64,000 nt of DNA from Candidatus Scatomonas pullistercoris (GCA_018713515.1 DVOO01000022.1:38971-102970), one strand, 5' to 3'; shown: positions 23,738 through 33,693, numbered from the stretch's first letter. Notes: generated from the sequence alone by a model not told the origin. Numbers and translations are program-made.

Positions 23738-24584
23738 AAACACGGAAACATTTCTGGAATGTACCTGCGGGGCTCATGAGGCCGATATCGTTCTCTTCGG
23801 AGCCCCCTTTGACGGCACCACCTCCTACCGGCCGGGCACCCGCTTCGGCAGCGGCGCCATCCGCCGGGAATCCTACGGAATCGAGAGCTACAGCCCCTAC
23901 CAGGACGGAGATCTGCTGGATGGCCGGGTGTTGGACTGCGGAGATCTGGAACTGCCCATCGGAGATACGGAGAAAGCCCTGGCGGCCATAGAAGCCATGG
24001 AGGAGGAGATCCTGGCTGCGGGAAAGTTCCCTTTCATGCTGGGAGGGGAGCACCTGGTGACCCTGGGAGCCTTCCGGGCCGTGGCCCGCAGATATCCGGA
24101 GGTCTGCATCCTGCATTTTGACGCCCACGCGGACCTGCGGCAGGAGTATCTGGATGTAACCCTCTCCCACGCCTGCGTGCTGCGGCGGTGCTGGGAGCTG
24201 ACCGGCGACGGGCGGATTTTCCAGTTCGGCATCCGTTCCGGGGACCGGGAGGAGTTCCGCTGGGGAAGAGAACATGTACACACGCATCTCTTTGACTTCC
24301 AGGGCCTTTCGGAGACTCTGGACCGGCTGGAGGGCCGTCCGGTATATTTTACCCTGGATCTGGATGTGCTGGACCCTTCCGTATTTCCGGGAACGGGAAC
24401 CCCGGAGCCGGGAGGCGTAAGCTTTGACGCCCTGCGGGCAGCGGCGGAGCTGGTCTGCAGAAGAGCCAGTCTGGTGGGGTGCGATGTGAATGAACTGAGT
24501 CCGCCCTACGATCCCAGCGGGATTTCCACGGCGGCTGCCTGTAAGATTGTGCGGGAAATGCTGATTGCGCTGCAGAATAAATAA
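23727..24584 (+). CDS. speB: Agmatinase
   Basis: A 285-residue ureohydrolase. Manganese ligands are seen in LGGEHLVTLG, LHFDAHADLRQEY and LDLDVLDPS, in the correct order and spacing. It hydrolyses agmatine to putrescine and urea, which fits the upstream decarboxylase and downstream use of putrescine. The family also contains arginases and formiminoglutamases, but the context favours agmatinase. Confidence 0.92.
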   Translation: MLNKNTETFLECTCGAHEADIVLFGAPFDGTTSYRPGTRFGSGAIRRESYGIESYSPYQDGDLLDGRVLDCGDLELPIGDTEKALAAIEAMEEEILAAGKFPFMLGGEHLVTLGAFRAVARRYPEVCILHFDAHADLRQEYLDVTLSHACVLRRCWELTGDGRIFQFGIRSGDREEFRWGREHVHTHLFDFQGLSETLDRLEGRPVYFTLDLDVLDPSVFPGTGTPEPGGVSFDALRAAAELVCRRASLVGCDVNELSPPYDPSGISTAAACKIVREMLIALQNK

Positions 24585-24604
24585 CAGAGGAAAGGAGATT
24601 TACC

Positions 24605-25806
<1,202 letters not shown>

Positions 25807-25807
<1 letters not shown>

Positions 25808-26943
25808 TGGGAGAGAAGGGGGCCGCGCTGCGCACCCCCTGCTTTCTTCTGGATGAAGAGAAACTGATCCGCAATCTGGAAATTTTAAGGGAAGTCAGTG
25901 AAAAGGCGGGCTGCAAAATCCTTCTGGCCCAGAAAGCCTTCTCCATGTTTTCCGTCTACCCGCTGATCCGCCGGTATCTGGCCGGGACCACCGCCAGCGG
26001 CCTCTACGAGGCCAGGCTGGGGGCGGAGGAGTTCGGCGGGGAGACCCACGTATTCTCCCCGGCCTACCGGGAGGATGAATTTGAGGAGCTTCTGCGGTAC
26101 GCGGATGATATTGTGTTTAACAGTTCCAATCAGGTGCGGAAATACGGGGAGCGGGCCAAAGCGGCCGGAAAGTCCATCGGCCTGCGGCTGAATCCGGAAT
26201 GCTCCACCCAGGAGGGCCACGCCATCTACGATCCCTGCGCGCCGGGATCCCGGCTCGGCACCACCCTGGCGGAGCTGGATGAGGACATCCTCCCCCTGCT
26301 GGACGGCTTTCACATCCACACGCTCTGCGAACAGAATTCGGATGCCCTGGAGGTGACGGTCCGGGCGGCGGAGGAAAAGTTCGGGAAATTTTTCCGGGGA
26401 AGGCGCTGGCTGAATCTGGGCGGCGGACACCACATTACCCGGGAGGACTATGACCGGGAGCGGCTGATCCGGATTGTCCGCCGCCTGCGGGAGACCTACG
26501 GAGCGGAAATCTATCTGGAGCCGGGGGAGGCAGTGGTGCTGAACGCCGGATACCTGGTGTCGGAGGTGCTGGAGATCGTGAGAAACAGCGGCCTGCAGAT
26601 CGCCATTCTGGATACTTCCGCGGCCTGCCATATGCCGGACGTGCTGGAGATGCCCTACCGGCCGCCGGTGAAGGAGAGCGGGGAGCCGGGGGAAAAACCG
26701 TATACGTACCGCCTGGGCGGGCCCACCTGCCTGGCCGGGGATGTGATCGGGGACTATTCCTTTGACCGGCCTCTGCAGGAGGGAAGCCGCCTGGTTTTTG
26801 AGGACATGGCCCTCTACACCATGGTCAAGACGAACACCTTCAACGGCATGCCGCTGCCGGCCATTGCCCTGCGTCACGGGAATGGAGAAACTGAAATTAT
26901 CCGGGAATTCGGATATGAGGACTTTAAAAACCGGCTCTCTTAA
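25807..26943 (+). CDS. nspC: Carboxynorspermidine/carboxyspermidine decarboxylase
   Basis: A 378-residue fold-type III PLP enzyme. Lys43 in ILLAQKAFSMFSVYP is the PLP lysine, and FHIHTLCEQ, LNLGGGHH and LDTSAACHMPDVLEM are family blocks. It decarboxylates carboxyspermidine to spermidine (or the nor-forms). The start is set at the ATG in TGATG shared with the preceding stop. A strong terminator is built around the stop codon, so the operon ends here. Confidence 0.92.
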
Positions 26944-26955
26944 GCGCCGGTTTTT
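26926..26955 (+). terminator. Terminator of the polyamine operon
   Basis: AAAAACCGGC (26926-26935) pairs with GCCGGTTTTT (26946-26955). The nspC stop codon lies in the loop. Confidence 0.85.
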
Positions 26956-27062
26956 CCCTGCCGTGCCGGAAAAGGCGGCATCCGGGCAGGAGTGTGTCAG
27001 AAAGAGCCGGGAAAGTACAGGCCTTCCCGGGAGATTTCCTTTATACTGGAATGACAGAGATG

Positions 27063-27137
27063 TTGGGGACAAAAGTCCCCAACCAGGATGCCAGGGGATT
27101 GTTCCGTGCTGCGCACTCCCACAATCCCCTGGGCATC
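27063..27137. repeat. Two adjacent inverted repeats upstream of the MFS gene
   Basis: TTGGGGAC (27063-27070) and GTCCCCAA (27075-27082) form a perfect 8-bp hairpin with an AAAA loop. Four bases later 27087-27102 pairs with 27121-27137 over 16 bp with one bulged C and an 18-base loop. Neither is followed by a T-run. They may be operators, a leader structure or a short repetitive element. Confidence 0.65.
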
Positions 27138-27180
27138 ATGACAGAAACTATACTGGTGCGAAGAAGGGAGAACCACACCC

Positions 27181-28380
27181 ATGAAACAAAATTATCAGCT
27201 GACTATGACGGCCTGCTTTGTGGGGTATATTGTCCAGGCGATTGTCAATAATTTTGCCCCGCTGCTGTTTTTAACCTTCCAGCGAAGCTACGGCATCCCT
27301 CTGGAACAGATCACCATGCTGGTGACCATCAATTTCGGAGTTCAGCTGCTGGTGGATCTTCTGTCCGCCGCCTTTGTGGACCGGATCGGCTATAAGCGCA
27401 CGGTGATCCTGGCCCAGATATTCGCCGCCGCGGGTCTGGTGCTGCTGGCCGTGCTCCCGGAGGTGATGCGCCCCTTCCCGGGAATCTTAACGGCGGTGAT
27501 CATCTACGCTGTGGGAGGCGGCCTCTGCGAGGTGGTCCTGAGCCCCATCGTGGAAGCCTGTCCCACGGACAACAAGGAAAAGGCCATGAGCCTTCTGCAC
27601 TCCTTCTACTGCTGGGGCCATGTGGGGGTGGTTCTGCTCTCCACGGCCTTCTTCGCGCTGTTTGGAATCGAAAACTGGAAAATTCTGGCTGTCGTATGGG
27701 CCGTGATTCCGGCCGCCAACACCTTCCTGTTTTCCAGGGCGCCGGTGGGCTCCCTGATCCAGGAGGGGGAGCGGGGCATGAGCTTCCGGGAATTATTTAC
27801 GAATAAGATTTTCTGGGTGCTGATGCTCCTGATGGCCGCGTCCGGAGCCAGCGAGCAGGCGGTGAGCCAGTGGGCCTCCACCTTCGCGGAGCAGGGACTG
27901 GGCGTATCCAAGACCATCGGAGACCTGGCCGGTCCCATGGCCTTTGCCGTGATGATGGGACTCTCCCGCCTCTTTTACGGGAAATACGGGGACCGGATTC
28001 ATCTGGATCGCTTTATGATTGGCAGCAGCGTTCTCTGCGCCGCTTCCTATCTGTGCATCTCTCTGTCCCCCCTTCCCTTTCTGGGACTGGTGGGCTGCGC
28101 GGTCTGCGGCCTGTCCGTGGGAATCATGTGGCCCGGCAGCTTCAGCAAGGGGGCGGCGGCCCTGCCCCGGGGCGGAACGGCCATGTTCGCCCTCTTCGCC
28201 CTGAGCGGAGACCTGGGCTGTTCCGGAGGCCCCACGGTGGTGGGACTGGTATCCGGCGCGCTGGGCGGGAATCTGAAGCTGGGGATCCTGGCCGGCATTG
28301 TATTCCCCCTGCTGGTGATCACCGGGGTGGTTCTCTGTTCCGGGATGACAAAGAAAACAAGACGGGGGACAACAGGCTGA
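27181..28380 (+). CDS. MFS transporter
   Basis: A 399-residue protein with about twelve membrane helices and MFS features: AFVDRIGYKRTVILAQ between helices 2 and 3, and FYGKYGDRIHLDRF between helices 8 and 9. The best-known look-alikes are sugar/fucose-type permeases of the FucP/GlcP kind, but the substrate is not readable. Polyamine export is a thought from position only, as a terminator separates it from nspC. The last codons adjoin a Phd-type antitoxin remnant, so the true C-terminus may have been altered at that junction. The start is weakly supported: GAAGGGAGAACCACACCC precedes the ATG. Confidence 0.8.
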   Translation: MKQNYQLTMTACFVGYIVQAIVNNFAPLLFLTFQRSYGIPLEQITMLVTINFGVQLLVDLLSAAFVDRIGYKRTVILAQIFAAAGLVLLAVLPEVMRPFPGILTAVIIYAVGGGLCEVVLSPIVEACPTDNKEKAMSLLHSFYCWGHVGVVLLSTAFFALFGIENWKILAVVWAVIPAANTFLFSRAPVGSLIQEGERGMSFRELFTNKIFWVLMLLMAASGASEQAVSQWASTFAEQGLGVSKTIGDLAGPMAFAVMMGLSRLFYGKYGDRIHLDRFMIGSSVLCAASYLCISLSPLPFLGLVGCAVCGLSVGIMWPGSFSKGAAALPRGGTAMFALFALSGDLGCSGGPTVVGLVSGALGGNLKLGILAGIVFPLLVITGVVLCSGMTKKTRRGTTG

Positions 28381-28577
28381 CGTACTTCTCCAAGGCGGCA
28401 CGTCTTGTAGATGAGAGTGGTGCAGTCGTCATATTAAAGAACAACGTGCCGCGTTACCTTGTCATGGAGTTCTCAGCGGCAGAGCAGGAGCAGGTTGCTG
28501 CCGATGAGGATGTTATGGCTGTTTCAAAGCGCCTGATTGAGAAGAACCGTCAGGCTTACGAGGTGCCTGCCAAGTGA
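28377..28577 (+). pseudogene. Phd/YefM-type antitoxin lacking its start
   Basis: Sixty-six codons read TYFSKAARLVDESGAVVIL and on to RYLVMEFSAAEQEQ, similar to prevent-host-death antitoxins. No start codon or ribosome site precedes it; the frame runs into the MFS gene end. It overlaps the Doc remnant by 4 bases in the way antitoxin and toxin genes normally do. A few N-terminal codons and the promoter appear to be lost. Confidence 0.6.
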
Positions 28578-28684
28578 TTTGACTTTCCAAGCACCAGATT
28601 CTTTTTATCCACGACCAGATTATTGCTGAGACTGGCGGATCGTCCGGTCTGCGTGACGAGGGGATTCTTGAACACCAGAGTTAA
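28574..28684 (+). pseudogene. Doc/Fic toxin remnant
   Basis: The frame begins GTG ATT TGA, then reads LSKHQILFIHDQIIAETGG and SSGLRDEGILEHQS before a stop. This is the N-terminal end of death-on-curing proteins, which usually begin M-I-R-L-S. The third codon TGA is one base from CGA (Arg), so an early nonsense change is likely, and the catalytic Fic motif is deleted altogether. The toxin is dead. Confidence 0.65.
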
Positions 28685-28710
28685 AGCCATTCCTATGTGG
28701 ATGGCTTTTT
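28683..28710 (+). terminator. Terminator after the Phd/Doc remnant
   Basis: AAAGCCAT (28683-28690) pairs with ATGGCTTT (28701-28708), followed by T. Confidence 0.7.
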
Positions 28711-28789
28711 CCATTCCATCAGTCACCGCGCCCGGCGTGAATTTTTGAATGGCAGGAATGGAAGAGGGACATCGGGCTCGCCTTATTGT

Positions 28790-29050
28790 GGTTACCCCTC
28801 AGCTAACGGCCTGGTGTGATGCACCTGCTCCGCCTTGATTTTCTCCCAGGATTGTCTCAAGATTGTATGACTAGAGACTGATAATGCGATCCTCCAGCAG
28901 CAGCTTATATTGGTACTCAATCGCATGTGGAGTAATAACATCACCTGTTGAAACAATGCCACGCCATCTCCAAGGTCGATATCCTTTATTTCATCAATAA
29001 TCTTCCTGGCATCTGCCATCGGCAGTGATGCGGTGTGCGTTATAGCCATT
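28790..29050 (-). pseudogene. AbiEii-like nucleotidyltransferase toxin remnant
   Basis: On the minus strand one frame gives DARKIIDEIKDIDLGDGVA. After a frame shift a second gives STGDVITPHAIEYQYKLLLE and DRIISL, a TAG, then SYNLETILGEN. These match the central part of AbiEii/DUF1814 proteins (the usual wording is SYNLETILAEK). Stops and shifts break the gene, and both ends are missing. Reading depends on my pattern memory, so the family is likely but not proven. The rest of 28711-29275 holds nothing else that I can name. Confidence 0.45.
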
Positions 29051-29275
29051 GTATACCGTAAGAGTATGGAGCAGAGGCTCCCTGTCTGTCAGATTATTAC
29101 GTGTAAAATTTAAATTTTGAAATACCGGATTTTTGCGAGGTTTTTTCTTGCTTCCACCGTGGTCTGTACATTCAGCCTCCACAGGTTGAATGCTGTGTGA
29201 TAGCAAGCACGGTTTTCGCACCCGTTAAAGCAAAGATTGTACCGACCTGCATAAACGAAAAGTATTGAGAATACC

Positions 29276-29304
29276 TTGACGAAGTATATATCGCGGTATA
29301 TATT
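29276..29304 (+). promoter_or_regulatory. vapBC promoter with embedded operator repeat
   Basis: TTGACG (29276-29281) and TATATT (29299-29304) are 17 bases apart. Inside lies GTATATAT-CGCG-GTATATAT (29284-29303), a tandem and partly palindromic repeat that is a natural binding site for the VapB antitoxin. Confidence 0.65.
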
Positions 29305-29328
29305 ATAGGCATAAGGAGGTGTATTATT

Positions 29329-29559
29329 ATGATGACTGCAAAATTGTTTGAAAATGGTCGGAGTCAGGCCGTTCGTCTTCCGAAAGAGTGCCGTTTCAGC
29401 GGTGATGAAGTTGCGGTTAACAAGATTGGCGACATTGTTATCCTGATGCCGAAAGAGAATAAGTGGGCTGGTTTTCTGAACAGTTTGGAGATGTTTTCGG
29501 AGGATTTTATGAGTGACGGCAGAGAACAGCCTCCGGTACAGGAGCGTGAAGCCTTATGA
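29329..29559 (+). CDS. vapB: VapB antitoxin (AbrB/SpoVT type)
   Basis: A 76-residue protein with a swapped-hairpin DNA-binding N-terminus: AKLFENGRSQAVRLPKECRF is typical of VapB, followed by IGDIVILMPKE and an acidic C-terminal tail that would bind the toxin. AAGGAGGT lies 8 bases before the first ATG; the second ATG directly after is also possible. It overlaps vapC by 4 bases. By family behaviour it should repress its own promoter together with VapC. Confidence 0.9.
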   Translation: MMTAKLFENGRSQAVRLPKECRFSGDEVAVNKIGDIVILMPKENKWAGFLNSLEMFSEDFMSDGREQPPVQEREAL

Positions 29560-29960
29560 AGTATATGCTGGACATAAACATTTGTATCTATGCAATCAAG
29601 CATAAGCCGCCAGAAGTTATAAAGAATTTTCTAAAACACAACCCGGATGATATATGTGTCTCGTCAATCACTTATGGTGAATTGATGCATGGCGTGGAGA
29701 AGAGCCAGGCGGTGGAACGCAACCGTGCGGCAATGATTCTGTTCTTGTCGTCTATCTCTATTCTTTCGTTTGATAGTTATGCTGCGGAAGAATACGGAAA
29801 AGTTCGTGCAGAGCTTGAACGGAAAGGGACACCGATTGGGCCGATGGATATGTTGATTGCTGGTCACGCAAGATCGGAAAGGTTAATCCTTATAACAAAT
29901 AATACCAGAGAGTTCTTTCGGGTTGAAAATCTGGAAGTTGAAGATTGGACCAAAGAATAA
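29556..29960 (+). CDS. vapC: VapC toxin, PIN-domain ribonuclease
   Basis: A 134-residue PIN-domain protein with acidic residues in the right places: MLDINICIYAIK (first Asp), SSITYGELMHG (Glu), PIGPMDMLIAGHA (Asp) and LITNNTREF (Asn/Thr). VapC toxins cleave initiator tRNA or rRNA. The ATGA overlap with vapB indicates coupled translation. The pair seems intact, unlike the other toxin-antitoxin traces beside it. Confidence 0.92.
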   Translation: MKYMLDINICIYAIKHKPPEVIKNFLKHNPDDICVSSITYGELMHGVEKSQAVERNRAAMILFLSSISILSFDSYAAEEYGKVRAELERKGTPIGPMDMLIAGHARSERLILITNNTREFFRVENLEVEDWTKE

Positions 29961-30069
29961 GTAGATTTGAACGAAGCATGGGCTTTACGGCGGTCACCCG
30001 GCACTTCGGTTTATGGCAGACGAGGGCTACTGTTTATTTAATGGTGCATTTTTTGTAGAAAATGATAGA

Positions 30070-30118
30070 TTTATGCTTTTGATAGCATAAACTTGTTTTT
30101 TTAAATGATTTATGCTAT
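30070..30118 (+). promoter_or_regulatory. Repeated palindromic half-sites upstream of the ATPase gene
   Basis: TTTATGCT (30070-30077), AGCATAAA (30084-30091) and TTTATGCTAT (30109-30118) make two overlapping inverted repeats. A TTGATA at 30079-30084 could be a -35 box. The arrangement suggests a repressor site. Confidence 0.5.
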
Positions 30119-30144
30119 GGTAGAAGCGACAGGAGGAATGCGCT

Positions 30145-31464
30145 ATGATAGAATCACACGAACTCAAGAACCGGGACCGGTATTTGAAAAAGCTGATCGG
30201 TTTCCAGGACACGGAACCGGTAAAGGTTATTACCGGTATCCGACGCTGTGGCAAATCCAGCCTGCTGAAGCTGATGATCCGCCATCTGCGGGAAACCGGC
30301 ATCCAACAGGATCAGATTGTGGAGATGAACTTTGAATCCCACGATTTTCGGAGCATGACCTCAGATGAGGTATACCACTATGTAAAGGAGAGAGCCGTTC
30401 CGGGCAAGCGGATGTACTTCTTCTTTGACGAGCTGCAGCGAATCAACGCCTGGGAGGATGCGGTCAATTCCTTCCGGGTGGATTTGGACTGCGACATCTA
30501 CATTACTGGCTCCAACGCCTACCTGCTGTCCTCCGAGTACTCCACCTATCTCTCCGGCCGGTGCGTGGAGATCAAAATGCTGCCGCTTTCTTTCCAAGAG
30601 TTCCTGGACTTCCACAATTTTGAGGTACGGGAAACCAGCAGCGCCCTGGGAGGAACCCGTCGGCAGGCGTTTGATAAAAGCGGCGAACGCTATGATCTGC
30701 GGGAGGTGTTTGACGCCTATATGCGCTTTGGCGGGATGCCGGGCATTGCGGATATCGGACTTGATCAGGAAAAAGCCCTGTCCCTTTTGGAGGGCATTTA
30801 CTCCACGGTAGTAGTGCGGGATATCCTGGAGAGGGAAAAGAGGCGCGGTCAACGGCAGATCACTGACTCTACACTTCTGCGTAAAATCGTCCTGTTCCTT
30901 GCGGACAACATCGGCAGCAGCGTTTCGGTTTCCTCCATTGGCAACACTCTGATGAACGAGGGGCTGCTGGAAGACGGCAAACGCAAAGGAACCCCCAGCA
31001 CCCACACGGTGCAGGCCTATATCGGTGCGCTGTTGGAAAGCTATTTCTTCTATGAGATCAAACGATTTGACATCAGGGGCAAAGAGTATCTGCGCACATT
31101 GGGCAAGTACTATATCGTGGATATTGGACTTCGCAACTATCTATTGGGCTTCCGCAACCGGGACAGCGGCCACGCCATTGAGAATGTAGTCTACTTCGAA
31201 CTGCTCCGCCGGGGCTATGATGTGGCCATCGGGAAGATCGACAATCAGGAAGTGGATTTCATCGCCACTACTGCTGACGATAAACTCTATATCCAAGTGA
31301 CGGAATCTATGCAGAGCGAGGATGTCCGCAAACGGGAGCTTGCCCCGCTGCAAAAGATTCGGGACAATTACGAAAAGATCGTACTGTCCCTGGAGCCGGG
31401 GCTGGACGCCTCCTATGATGGCATCAAGTCTCTGAATCTTGTGGACTGGTTGCTGGACGGCTGA
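30145..31464 (+). CDS. AAA ATPase with DUF4143 domain
   Basis: A 439-residue protein. Walker A is GIRRCGKSS at residues 31-39, Walker B is MYFFFDELQRI near residue 95, and sensor-like ITGSNAYLLS follows, as in the AAA_14 group. The C-terminal half is the DUF4143 domain with the restriction-endonuclease-like signature NQEVDFIATTADDKLYIQV. Such proteins are abundant in gut anaerobes and are often found in mobile or defence regions; their role is unknown. CAGGAGGAATGCGCT precedes the ATG. Base composition is near the genome average. Confidence 0.85.
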   Translation: MIESHELKNRDRYLKKLIGFQDTEPVKVITGIRRCGKSSLLKLMIRHLRETGIQQDQIVEMNFESHDFRSMTSDEVYHYVKERAVPGKRMYFFFDELQRINAWEDAVNSFRVDLDCDIYITGSNAYLLSSEYSTYLSGRCVEIKMLPLSFQEFLDFHNFEVRETSSALGGTRRQAFDKSGERYDLREVFDAYMRFGGMPGIADIGLDQEKALSLLEGIYSTVVVRDILEREKRRGQRQITDSTLLRKIVLFLADNIGSSVSVSSIGNTLMNEGLLEDGKRKGTPSTHTVQAYIGALLESYFFYEIKRFDIRGKEYLRTLGKYYIVDIGLRNYLLGFRNRDSGHAIENVVYFELLRRGYDVAIGKIDNQEVDFIATTADDKLYIQVTESMQSEDVRKRELAPLQKIRDNYEKIVLSLEPGLDASYDGIKSLNLVDWLLDG

Positions 31465-31503
31465 TCGCCAGCAAAAACAATAATTACATTTTTTGAAGAG
31501 CAT

Positions 31504-32187
31504 CTATCGAAAGGTAGGTGTTTTTCTTATGCCCATTTTCAGGAAGGTGATTTTCATGGGTGTATCTTTCCCCGGCTTTTCCCTTCGGGAGACGCTCATG
31601 ACACACCTGCTCCTGTGTGGGGCAAATACCAGTAATTGATTCAGAGCTGCTACATCCCGCATATTTCCTTTCGATGTTGGATTTTCATCTTTCCACTGTT
31701 TTGCGGTTTTTCCAAATAAAACAACACTCAGCATATCTGCTTCATTCACATAGGTATACGCCACTTGTGCGGGCGTTAATTCTGGAGGAATCAGATTCTC
31801 TTTAATTGCATCCGTATGTATCCTATAATTCAACTTAGAAATCTCTCTGTTCAAATTCCAATTCAGAGATAGCCGACTATTCTCATCAGTCTTTAATCTC
31901 CTGTAATCTTTCATGATATATAACTGGAATTCAGGAGAAATCCATGTTGCGAAAGACATAGCAATATCGCTATGGGCATATGTTCCGCCATAACGTCCTG
32001 CTTTTGAAACAATACCGATAGCATTCATCTGCGTAATCCACTTTGTTGGTGTCATAACAAAACGATTTAATCCAGCCTCACTTTTAACCGCCTCGAATTG
32101 CACACGGTTAAAATCTGGATTATGCAGTTCTTCCCAAACGCCTAAAAACTCAATCGTATTTCTATTTCGCATCCAGTTTTGAATCAC
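31504..32187 (-). pseudogene. KilA-N domain protein, truncated at both ends
   Basis: The central part is clear KilA-N phage-type sequence: IQNWMRNRNTIEFLGVWEEL, KWITQMNAIGIVSKAGRYGG, DIAMSFATWISPEFQLYIMK and DYRRLKTDEN. The normal N-terminal strand before IQNW is absent and replaced by sequence in another frame that looks like the tail of rlmD. The C-terminus departs from the family after ALNQLLVFA (about 31620). KilA-N proteins are DNA-binding proteins of phages and mobile elements. The gene has been cut at both sides. Confidence 0.7.
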
Positions 32188-32189
32188 AA

Positions 32190-32315
32190 ATATGTGATTT
32201 TCGGTTTCGGCTGATATTTCTTTGCCCGTTCTGCAATCGCATCCAACGATACCTTATCATCGCCTTCTCCAAATTCTACCTTTACGTTGATAACGCTATC
32301 CAGCAATTTGTTTGG
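32190..32315 (-). pseudogene. Out-of-frame remnant of an RlmD C-terminal extension
   Basis: In the frame next to rlmD, the minus strand reads KLLDSVINVKVEFGEGDDKV and SLDAIAERAKKYQPKPKITY before a TGA. I recall similar text as a C-terminal extension that follows VETVVLLS in some clostridial RlmD proteins. Here the reading frame is lost just after VVLLSK, and the extension breaks off where the KilA-N fragment begins. Confidence 0.45.
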
Positions 32316-33693
32316 ACAATAATACTACCGTCTCCACATGCACCGTCTGCGGGAACATATCCACGCATTTTACCCGCTCCACCCGGTAGCCGCTTCGGAT
32401 CAGCGTATCCAGATCCCGGGCCAGGCTGGTGGGCTTGCAGGAGATGTACACCATGCGCGCAGCTCCATAAGCGATGATCTTGGGCAGGGCTTTCGGATGG
32501 ATTCCCTCCCTGGGGGGATCCAGGACGAGAAAATCCGGTTTTTCCGGGATTTCATCCAGCATCCTCAGCACATCCCCGGCCAGGAACCGGCAGTTGGCGA
32601 TACCGTTTAACGCGGCGTTTTCTCTGGCAGCCTCCACCGCCTCCTCCACGATCTCAACGCCCACCACTTCCCGGGCCACGGGGGAAAGCATCTGGGCGAT
32701 GGTGCCGGTGCCGCTGTACAGGTCGAAGACTGTGGCGTCCCGGATGTCGCCGATCATATCCCGGGCGGTCTGGTAGAGAATTTCCGCGCCCCGGGAGTTG
32801 GTCTGGAAGAAGGAGAAGGGAGTGATCTTAAACCGCAGTCCCAGCAGTTCTTCGTAAAAATGGTCCTGGCCGAAAAGGGTCCGGGTCTCATCGCTCTGGA
32901 CCACATCCGCCAGAGAGTCGTTGAGAATGTGCAGGATGCCCACGATCCTGCCCTCCAGGGGAAGCTGCAGCAGCTCCTGGACCAGGGGAGACAGATCCCA
33001 TTCCTCCTGGGTGGTGGTTACCAGATTCACCAGAATTTCCCCGGTGGAATCGGCCCGCCGGATCAGCAGATGGCGCAGAAAGCCGGTATGGCTCAGCTTG
33101 TGATAATAGGAAGCCTTCCGCTCCCGGAACCAGGACAGGACACAGAGAAGGATCCGGTTGAAATCCGGATGGACGAGACGGCAGTCCGCGGCGGTCAGCA
33201 CATCGTAGGTGCTGCCCTTTTTGTGAAGGCCCAGGGTCAGCTCTCCGCCCTTGGAAGCGTCTCCGAAGGAAAATTCCATCTTGTTCCGGTAGCCGAATTC
33301 CCGGGGACTGCCGGTGATTCCCTCGAACCGGTAGTCCGCCCGGCCCGCTCCATCGGTCTGGCCGGCTTCCGCAATGGCAAAATCCAGCAGTTCCCGGATC
33401 TGGTCAGCTTTCATGGAGAGCTGTGCTTCATAGTCCATGGTCTGGTACATGCAGCCGCCGCAGGCGGGAAACAGGCTGCAGACCGGGGGCCGGGTCTCCA
33501 GGGGAGAGGCCTCCAGCACCTCCAGAAGGCGGCCCTCCAGGCGCGTTCCCCGCTTTTTGTTGATGACGGAACGCACCTTCTGGCCGGGGATGCCGTTTTT
33601 GACCGTGACGGCGCCATCCGCTGTCCGCACAAGGCCTTTATTGGGAAAGGAAACCTTTTCTATGGTTCCCTCAAAAATATCACCTTTTTTCAT
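32296..33693 (-). CDS. rlmD: 23S rRNA (uracil-C5)-methyltransferase, RumA/RlmD family
   Basis: A 465-residue enzyme. The N-terminal TRAM domain is MKKGDIFEGTIEKVSF; the [4Fe-4S] cysteines are Cys72, Cys78, Cys81 and the Cys of TAADCRLVHP. The SAM-binding VFDLYSGTGTIAQML and the catalytic Cys in VYISCKPTSLARDL are intact. It methylates a uridine of 23S rRNA. The start is the ATG before KKGD; AGGAGG lies 12 bases upstream, a little far. The C-terminus ends shortly after VETVVLLSK and seems to have lost an extension by frameshift, though the catalytic core is complete. Which uridine is modified is not certain. Confidence 0.88.
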   Translation of the reverse strand: MKKGDIFEGTIEKVSFPNKGLVRTADGAVTVKNGIPGQKVRSVINKKRGTRLEGRLLEVLEASPLETRPPVCSLFPACGGCMYQTMDYEAQLSMKADQIRELLDFAIAEAGQTDGAGRADYRFEGITGSPREFGYRNKMEFSFGDASKGGELTLGLHKKGSTYDVLTAADCRLVHPDFNRILLCVLSWFRERKASYYHKLSHTGFLRHLLIRRADSTGEILVNLVTTTQEEWDLSPLVQELLQLPLEGRIVGILHILNDSLADVVQSDETRTLFGQDHFYEELLGLRFKITPFSFFQTNSRGAEILYQTARDMIGDIRDATVFDLYSGTGTIAQMLSPVAREVVGVEIVEEAVEAARENAALNGIANCRFLAGDVLRMLDEIPEKPDFLVLDPPREGIHPKALPKIIAYGAARMVYISCKPTSLARDLDTLIRSGYRVERVKCVDMFPQTVHVETVVLLSKQIAG

